Shown here in pieces: positions 59,468-64,000 of a DNA stretch of 64,000 nt. This DNA comes from Neobacillus piezotolerans. GTDB lineage: Bacteria; Bacillota; Bacilli; Bacillales; Cytobacillaceae. How positions within the stretch are numbered: position 1 is the stretch's first letter; each line of letters starts with the position of its first letter. Location of the stretch: assembly GCF_003362805.1 (NCBI RefSeq), contig NZ_QNQT01000001.1:124001-188000 (forward strand). The letters run 5' to 3'. The translations under genes were made by a program, and so were the position numbers. Below the pieces are notes generated by a model. That model saw nothing but the letters and a program-made list of their open reading frames with translations, did no database searches and was not told the origin of the DNA.

Positions 59468-59643
59468 TCAATTGAAACATAATTAATGGTATAGTATATT
59501 TTTTCGCCAAATCGATCTTTGTAACTGAATTATCAGTAAGCGGTTGTGTACAAGGAATAACTTTACTATAGTTATGGTACGACCTGGCCGAACAATCGCT
59601 TATAGTGTGTTTGATTTACATAATAGATTAGTAAGGAGAATGC

Positions 59644-60126
59644 ATGGTGGAAGAAAAAATTGAAAAGGCAATACAAGATATCTACCCCGATGATTTCGCT
59701 TGGTGTTATGGGTGTGGCCGGTTAAATAAAGATGGCCATCATCTACGAACTGGTTGGCAAGGCGATAAGACGGTTACAATCTATACTCCCGAATCAAAGT
59801 ACATGGGAATCCCGGGTTTTATTTACGGCGGAATGATCGCTTCGTTGATTGATTGCCACGGTACGGGTTCAGCCTCGCTTGCCTTGCATCGGAAAAATGG
59901 GAACGAAATAGGTGATGGGCCAGAACCGCCCAGATTTGTGACTGCTTCCCTCAATGTCGAATTCCTTAAACCAACTCCACAAAATGTTCCACTAAAAGCA
60001 ATTGGTACAGTGGAAGAAATCCATCCTAAAAGGTGGAAAGTCCATACGGAAGTATTTGCGAATGAAATCCTTTGTGCCCGTGGAGAGGTCGTATCTGTCG
60101 TCATGCCAAGCTCGTTTTTAAAATAA
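59644..60126 (+). CDS. Hotdog-fold PaaI-family thioesterase
   Basis: 160 residues. Starts with a Cys-rich segment (DDFAWCYGCGRLNKDGHHL, about 17-35), common in this PaaI subgroup, then the hotdog core with GFIYGGMIASLIDCHGTG (about 60-77) where the helix supplies the catalytic residue, and FVTASLNVEFLKPTP. It would hydrolyse an acyl-CoA. AAGGAGAATGC before the ATG. Monocistronic with a terminator after it. Confidence 0.88.
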   Translation: MVEEKIEKAIQDIYPDDFAWCYGCGRLNKDGHHLRTGWQGDKTVTIYTPESKYMGIPGFIYGGMIASLIDCHGTGSASLALHRKNGNEIGDGPEPPRFVTASLNVEFLKPTPQNVPLKAIGTVEEIHPKRWKVHTEVFANEILCARGEVVSVVMPSSFLK

Positions 60127-60157
60127 ATATTATAGAATGTTGTAGCACTGTATATAG

Positions 60158-60195
60158 ACCAAGCCCACTTAAAAACAGGGGGCTTGGTTTTTTCT
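60158..60195 (+). terminator. Terminator after the thioesterase
   Basis: ACCAAGCCC and GGGCTTGGT pair around an A-rich loop, followed by TTTTTT. Confidence 0.85.
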
Positions 60196-60456
60196 TATGC
60201 GAAAGTTCGGTGCCAGAACCATCGTGATTTTTGCAATGGAAAAGCCAAATAATATACCAATTTGGGAAAATAGGAATTTCTTAATTAAACTCAAAAAAAG
60301 CGGTTGATAAATGGAAGTAATTGTTGGATTGTGCATTGTACTTTTTTTGTTAAAACTGTCGAACTCCCGGCAGCCTGTTTTTTTCATTTTTTTCGTACTT
60401 TTGCTGGGAAATCGAAATCCTCTACCGTCAGTCTGAAGTTTGTCGAAAAGAATGTG
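60196..60456. other. Intergenic region before the TetR gene
   Basis: No supported gene. A 41-codon hydrophobic ORF (60311-60436) has no RBS. The promoter and operator of the TetR gene follow at 60457. Confidence 0.4.
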
Positions 60457-60485
60457 TTGACCACTTTGGTCAAGAGAAATATTCT
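60457..60485 (+). promoter_or_regulatory. TetR promoter with overlapping palindrome
   Basis: TTGACC (60457-60462) as -35 and TATTCT (60480-60485) as -10, 17 bp apart. The perfect inverted repeat TTGACC-ACTTT-GGTCAA (60457-60473) covers the -35 and is a likely autoregulatory operator. Confidence 0.6.
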
Positions 60486-60531
60486 GAAACTGAGCATAGC
60501 AGTCAGTGAAAGTAAGAGGGGAGGGCCACCT

Positions 60532-61143
60532 GTGTTTTCAAAGTTTTTGAACCTGGAAACGGAAAAGAGGGACCGCATTTTAAACGCTGCTTTGGATGAG
60601 TTTGTACAAAAGGGCTATGAAAATGCATCAACTAATGAAATCGTCAAGAAGGCAGGCATTTCAAAAGGTCTTCTTTTCCACTATTTCAAAAATAAAAAGC
60701 AATTGTATCTTTATTTGTATGACTATTCACTCGATATTTTCGAAAAGGAATTTTTCGGAAAGATGGCTGCGATGGAAAATGAGATTTTTACAAAAATGCG
60801 CCAGATTGTATTGCTGAAACTTGAGTTGATTCATAAACATCCGGACATGTTCAATTTTTTGATGGCGGCCGTCCGGGATGAGTCCCAGGAGATTACACTC
60901 CGTAATAAGGAACTGATTGAAAGAAGTTATCTGAAAATCCTTGAGAACATTGACTTGTCACCATTCAAGGGAGATCTGGACATTCCGAAGGCAATCAATA
61001 TCATTGTCTGGACACTCCAAGGCTTTTCGAATGAAGTTCAGGAAAAAATCAAATTTCTGTCGCTGGATGAAATCAATTATGATGAAATTTTAGCAAAAAT
61101 GGACGGGTATTTGGATGTGCTCAGAAAATCTTTCTATACCTGA
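60532..61143 (+). CDS. TetR/AcrR family transcriptional regulator
   Basis: About 203 residues, standard TetR size. N-terminal HTH (about 8-55; RILNAALDEFVQKGYENAST, NEIVKKAGISKGLLFHYFKN) and a helical ligand-binding C-terminal domain. GTG start at 60532 after GAGGGGAGGG; the longer frame from 60304 has no RBS. It is the first gene of an operon with an ABC-2 exporter 17 bp downstream, so it should repress that exporter until its ligand binds. Confidence 0.9.
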   Translation: MFSKFLNLETEKRDRILNAALDEFVQKGYENASTNEIVKKAGISKGLLFHYFKNKKQLYLYLYDYSLDIFEKEFFGKMAAMENEIFTKMRQIVLLKLELIHKHPDMFNFLMAAVRDESQEITLRNKELIERSYLKILENIDLSPFKGDLDIPKAINIIVWTLQGFSNEVQEKIKFLSLDEINYDEILAKMDGYLDVLRKSFYT

Positions 61144-61160
61144 CTGGAAAGAGGGCTGAC

Positions 61161-62048
61161 ATGATGAATGTCATTGAAATCAACAACTTAACAAAGAATT
61201 ACGGAAAAGCAAGGGGAATTACGGATATCAGTTTTCAAGTGGAGGAAGGGGAAATTTTCGGATTTATCGGGCCGAACGGAGCAGGTAAGTCAACAACGAT
61301 CCGGACGCTGCTGTCGCTAATTTATCCGACAAGCGGAAGCGCGAAGATTTTTGGGAAAGACTGTGTGAAATTCGCGCCTGAAATAAAAAAAGACATCGGC
61401 TATTTGCCCGCCGAAGTTTTCTACTATGACAATATGAAAGTGATTGACCTTCTTAAGTATTCAGCAAGCTTTTATAAAAAAGATTGCCGGAAAAGAATCA
61501 AGGAGCTGGCAGAAATGCTGGATCTGGATTTGCATAAAAAAATTGACGATCTTTCACTCGGAAACAAAAAGAAAGTCGGAATCGTCCAGGGTCTTTTGCA
61601 TGAACCGAGGCTAATTATTCTTGATGAACCGACAAGCGGCCTGGATCCGTTGATGCAGCAGAAATTTTTCGAACTGCTCAGGGAAGAGAACAAAAAAGGT
61701 GCGACGATATTGTTTTCGTCCCATATATTAAGCGAGGTTCAGAAATTGTGCGATCGGGTGGCGATTATTAAAGAAGGGAAAATTGTTCAGGTTGAGAAAA
61801 TCAGTACGTTAAAAGAAAACACTTATAAAAAATTCAAGATTGAAACAGCCGCGCCGGTGCAGAGGAGCCTTTTCCAGATGGAAGGGGTAAATGATTTGGA
61901 AGCGGACGGGACGACTGTCAGCTTTTTATACCGGGGCAACCTCAATGAGGTAATGAAAAAGATTACGGATGTTGAGATTGTGAACCTTTGGGTGACAGAG
62001 CCGGACCTTGAGGAGATTTTCATGCATTACTATGAAAAGGAGGAGTAA
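61161..62048 (+). CDS. ABC-2 type transporter ATP-binding protein
   Basis: 295 residues. Walker A GPNGAGKST (about 39-47), Q-loop region DIGYLPAEVFYY, signature LSLGNKKKVGIVQ (about 133-145; LSLGN in place of LSGGQ), Walker B LIILDEPTSGLDP and the H-loop SSHILSEVQ. The C-terminal 70 residues are the usual ABC-2 regulatory extension. It drives the two permeases that follow (5 bp and 36 bp gaps). The ATG at 61164 is an alternative start. Confidence 0.93.
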   Translation: MMNVIEINNLTKNYGKARGITDISFQVEEGEIFGFIGPNGAGKSTTIRTLLSLIYPTSGSAKIFGKDCVKFAPEIKKDIGYLPAEVFYYDNMKVIDLLKYSASFYKKDCRKRIKELAEMLDLDLHKKIDDLSLGNKKKVGIVQGLLHEPRLIILDEPTSGLDPLMQQKFFELLREENKKGATILFSSHILSEVQKLCDRVAIIKEGKIVQVEKISTLKENTYKKFKIETAAPVQRSLFQMEGVNDLEADGTTVSFLYRGNLNEVMKKITDVEIVNLWVTEPDLEEIFMHYYEKEE

Positions 62049-62053
62049 CCGCC

Positions 62054-62845
62054 ATGAATATTTATTTGCACGAGCTGAGGGCTTATCGTAAATCAGCGAC
62101 TCTGTGGACGTGCGCCATGATTGGCCTGGTTCTCCTGTTCCTGTCGATGTTTCCGTCGTTTTCGAGGGAGGCGGCGGAGTTTAAACTAGTGCTGGAAGGC
62201 TTTCCGGATGCCGTCAAAAAGGCATTGGGTCTCTCTTTGGAAACAATCACTACACTGTTGGGATTCTATTCTTATGTTTTTCTGTACGTCGCGCTTTGCG
62301 GAGCGATTCAGGCGATGAATCTTGGGGTTTCGATTGTTTCAAAAGAGGCTCGGAACAAAACGGCGGATTTTCTTTTGACAAAACCGGTTACCCGTACAGA
62401 GGTGATCACTGCCAAGCTATTGGCGGCAGTGACAGCTTTGATGATAACCAATATAGTCTTCATGGCCGCTTCGTTTGTCATTGCTTCGATGGTAGCCTCC
62501 GAAGGTTTCAGTCTAAAACTGTTTTTGATGATTACGTTGACGCTGTTTTTTATTCAGTTGATTTTTCTGGCGCTTGGAACAATGATTTCCGTGGTCGCGC
62601 CAAAGATTAAGTCGGTTTTGTCTGTCTCCCTTGGAACGGTTTTTTCCTTTTTTATCATTGGGATGTTCGCCGGGGTAACAGACGATGATGTGCTAAAGTA
62701 TGCTTCGCCGTTTAAATATTTTGAACCAGCCGAAATTGTAAGAAACTCAAGCTATGATGGGGAATTCCTTGGCATCGGCATAGGAATCGTAATTGCGGCG
62801 ACTGCTGCCAGCTATGTAATCTTCGCGAAGAAAGATGTCCACTAG
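62054..62845 (+). CDS. ABC-2 type transporter permease 1
   Basis: 263 residues with six membrane helices. NIYLHELRAYRKSATLWTCA at the N-terminus and the coupling stretch KEARNKTADFLLTKPVTRTE (about 96-115) are typical of ABC-2 permeases (ABC2_membrane_2/5). About 30 percent alike to the next gene, with the same order of motifs, so the two probably form a heterodimeric channel. RBS AAAGGAGGAG. Confidence 0.88.
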   Translation: MNIYLHELRAYRKSATLWTCAMIGLVLLFLSMFPSFSREAAEFKLVLEGFPDAVKKALGLSLETITTLLGFYSYVFLYVALCGAIQAMNLGVSIVSKEARNKTADFLLTKPVTRTEVITAKLLAAVTALMITNIVFMAASFVIASMVASEGFSLKLFLMITLTLFFIQLIFLALGTMISVVAPKIKSVLSVSLGTVFSFFIIGMFAGVTDDDVLKYASPFKYFEPAEIVRNSSYDGEFLGIGIGIVIAATAASYVIFAKKDVH

Positions 62846-62884
62846 CTGTACCGCCGCCAAATTTTGCCGAATGGAGGTTTCGAT

Positions 62885-63679
62885 ATGAATATCGTTTTCA
62901 GGGAATTGAAGGCGCACCGAAAATCGCTAATATTCTGGTGCCTCGGTGTCATCTTGATGGTCGTCTCGGGCATGGGAAAGTATGGCGCGATGTCCGGTTC
63001 CGGGCAATCAATGAATGAATTGATGGAAGGGATGCCAAAGGGGCTCCAGGCCGTTTTGGGCGTTGGCGGCCTTGACCTTTCTACCGTCTTGGGCTATTAC
63101 GGCATCCTGTACTTGTATATAGCAATCATGGCCGCGATCCATGCTGTTATGCTGGGAGCCACGATTATTGCGAAAGAAGAACGGGACAAAACGGCTGAGT
63201 TTCTGTTCTCAAAACCAGTTTCGAGAAGGAGAGTCATCACAGGCAAGCTATTCGCCGCCTTTGTCCAGGTTGCCATTATCAACCTCGTTGCGTACCTGTC
63301 ATCAATCTTGAGCGTTTCACGATATGATGGCGGACCTCATGTGGAAGGTGATATTGCTACCCTCATGATTGGGATGTTCCTTTTACAGCTCATTTTTCTG
63401 TCGATTGGAGCGGCGACAGGGGCTGTACAAAAGAAGGCCGGAAAAGCGGGAGCAACAGCAGCGGCCATTATGCTGGCAACATTTATTTTGTCAGTCGCCA
63501 TCGACATGAACGATAAGATAGAACCATTGAAATACTTCACGCCTTTTAAATATTATGAAGCGAAAGAATTATTGTTTGGAGCCGGTTTCAGCGGGGCATT
63601 TGTTCTACTTTCGGCCGCCATCGCAGCCGTGTTGACCGCTGTCACTTATATCAGCTACCAAAAACGGGACTTGAATTAG
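62885..63679 (+). CDS. ABC-2 type transporter permease 2
   Basis: About 264 residues with six membrane helices; NIVFRELKAHRKSLIFWCLG and KEERDKTAEFLFSKPVSRRR parallel the previous permease and indicate gene duplication. GGAGGTTTCGAT before the ATG at 62885; the frame from 62864 is not supported. Last gene of the tetR-ABC operon. The exporter's substrate (drug, peptide or lipid) cannot be predicted. Confidence 0.9.
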   Translation: MNIVFRELKAHRKSLIFWCLGVILMVVSGMGKYGAMSGSGQSMNELMEGMPKGLQAVLGVGGLDLSTVLGYYGILYLYIAIMAAIHAVMLGATIIAKEERDKTAEFLFSKPVSRRRVITGKLFAAFVQVAIINLVAYLSSILSVSRYDGGPHVEGDIATLMIGMFLLQLIFLSIGAATGAVQKKAGKAGATAAAIMLATFILSVAIDMNDKIEPLKYFTPFKYYEAKELLFGAGFSGAFVLLSAAIAAVLTAVTYISYQKRDLN

Positions 63680-63806
63680 GGGGAGAGCCGATGATTTGCG
63701 CTGCCTGGTTTATCGGACGATTAAAGATGCGGGCATTCCGATAGAAAATCAATGGGTAAAAGCGGCTGTGGAAGTTTAAGAGTAAATAAACATCATAGAA
63801 TTTAGG

Positions 63807-63836
63807 GAGAGAAGTGCTAGCTCTTCTCTCTTTTTT
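63807..63836 (+). terminator. Terminator of the tetR-ABC operon
   Basis: GAGAGAAG and CTTCTCTC pair around TGCTAGCT and run into six T. Between the permease stop and this hairpin, 63697-63777 holds only a short tail-like frame (see rejected items). Confidence 0.85.
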
Positions 63837-63862
63837 ATCCGCTTTTTTAAAACCAAAAAAAG

Positions 63863-63882
63863 CCCCCTGATTTCTCAGGGGG
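63863..63882 (-). terminator. Terminator of the minus-strand PKD gene
   Basis: CCCCCTGA and TCAGGGGG pair; on the minus strand they are followed by CTTTTTTTGG. It lies 36 bp after the stop codon of the partial gene. Confidence 0.85.
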
Positions 63883-63918
63883 AAGGTAGGAAGTCTAGAT
63901 TGGACTAATTGGATCGGA

Positions 63919-64000
63919 TTAATTGATTACAATCTTATGGGTTGTTGAATTGGTTGCACCTTTGTCGTCCGTAACTGTCAACGTGACGGTATAGGTGCCT
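63919..64000 (-). CDS. C-terminal end of a PKD-domain protein (partial)
   Basis: The last 26 codons of a gene running in from beyond 64000. The product ends GTYTVTLTVTDDKGATNSTT, HKIVIN, the final strands of a PKD domain (usual xTVTLTVTDxxG signature). It is probably a secreted or surface enzyme with a C-terminal PKD repeat. Nothing more can be said from this edge. Confidence 0.85.
   Translation of the reverse strand, partial: GTYTVTLTVTDDKGATNSTTHKIVIN

Noticed and set aside
60311-60436. 41-codon hydrophobic ORF upstream of the TetR gene, resembling a small toxin or membrane peptide
   Set aside because: No Shine-Dalgarno sequence, T-rich composition gives Phe/Leu runs by chance, and no antitoxin-like gene or antisense RNA is visible.
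63697-63777. Short frame after the ABC permease (TTG start, ends IPIENQWVKAAVEV)
   Set aside because: It reads like the tail of a protein but is only about 26 codons with a weak start; it could be a relic, but there is nothing to identify it.

Overview
The window looks like the chromosome of a Bacillaceae bacterium (Bacillus, Mesobacillus, Neobacillus or Cytobacillus type). Evidence: moderately low GC, strong AGGAGG-type ribosome binding sites with frequent GTG/TTG starts, a perfect CcpA cre site, a PurBox pair, DUF4309 (YjgB-like) and YdhK-like proteins, a SwrC/YerP-like RND pump, and B. subtilis-type GuaC and tRNA-Val(GAC). The species cannot be named from the sequence. No phage, insertion sequence, rRNA operon or CRISPR array was seen.

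Layout. 0.2-1.9 kb: secreted choice-of-anchor I protein. 2.3-10.1 kb: an RpiR regulator, then a tight operon for uptake and catabolism of an unknown hydroxy or keto carboxylate (RraA-like lyase, DUF1932 dehydrogenase, TctC-TctB-TctA transporter, Ldh-family dehydrogenase, MFS). 10.4-12.9 kb (minus): GT4 glycosyltransferase and UDP-glucose 6-dehydrogenase. 13.3-19.3 kb: RND pump, DHA2-type MFS, M20 amidohydrolase. 19.5-23.7 kb: BlaI-like repressor, BlaR1-like M56 protease and a GH3/NagZ enzyme; the last two share a DUF4309 domain. 25.0-25.7 kb (minus): FrnE-type DsbA with an in-frame TGA exactly at the first Cys of the CxxC and a SECIS-like hairpin behind it. 25.8-30.4 kb: tRNA-Val, DUF1541 protein, Bcr/CflA MFS, secreted beta-helix protein. 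30.7-35.4 kb: solo HsdR-N protein, PLD-helicase-DUF3427 protein and a convergent NUDIX hydrolase. 35.8-41.8 kb: small membrane and soluble proteins, Ggt, class C serine hydrolase, MFS. 42.0-45.5 kb: LysR, GntP permease and 3-hydroxybutyrate dehydrogenase-like SDR, followed by a decayed tctC. 46.5-55.6 kb: a nine-gene catabolic operon. 56-57 kb: guaC with a PurBox pair. 57.3-60.1 kb: DJ-1/PfpI protein, WYL regulator, GNAT and hotdog thioesterase. 60.5-63.7 kb: TetR regulator with an ABC-2 exporter. The right edge cuts a PKD-domain gene on the minus strand.

Three items stand out. (1) The DsbA-family gene is a candidate selenoprotein (UPFC active site): 212 codons, one TGA, intact Shine-Dalgarno, and a 6-bp hairpin with a G-first loop 20 nt after the TGA. 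(2) The operon lacI / KDPG aldolase / TIM-barrel isomerase / permease / hydantoinase-oxoprolinase-like ATPase / HExxH metalloprotein / KdgK-like kinase / HPS / PHI is largely translationally coupled. It is expressed from a cre-overlapped promoter through a leader with four near-identical ACCGGT operators; it does not match a pathway I know. (3) The BlaI/BlaR-like/NagZ locus has DUF4309 in place of the beta-lactam sensor domain, which suggests a cell-wall sensing circuit with a non-antibiotic ligand.
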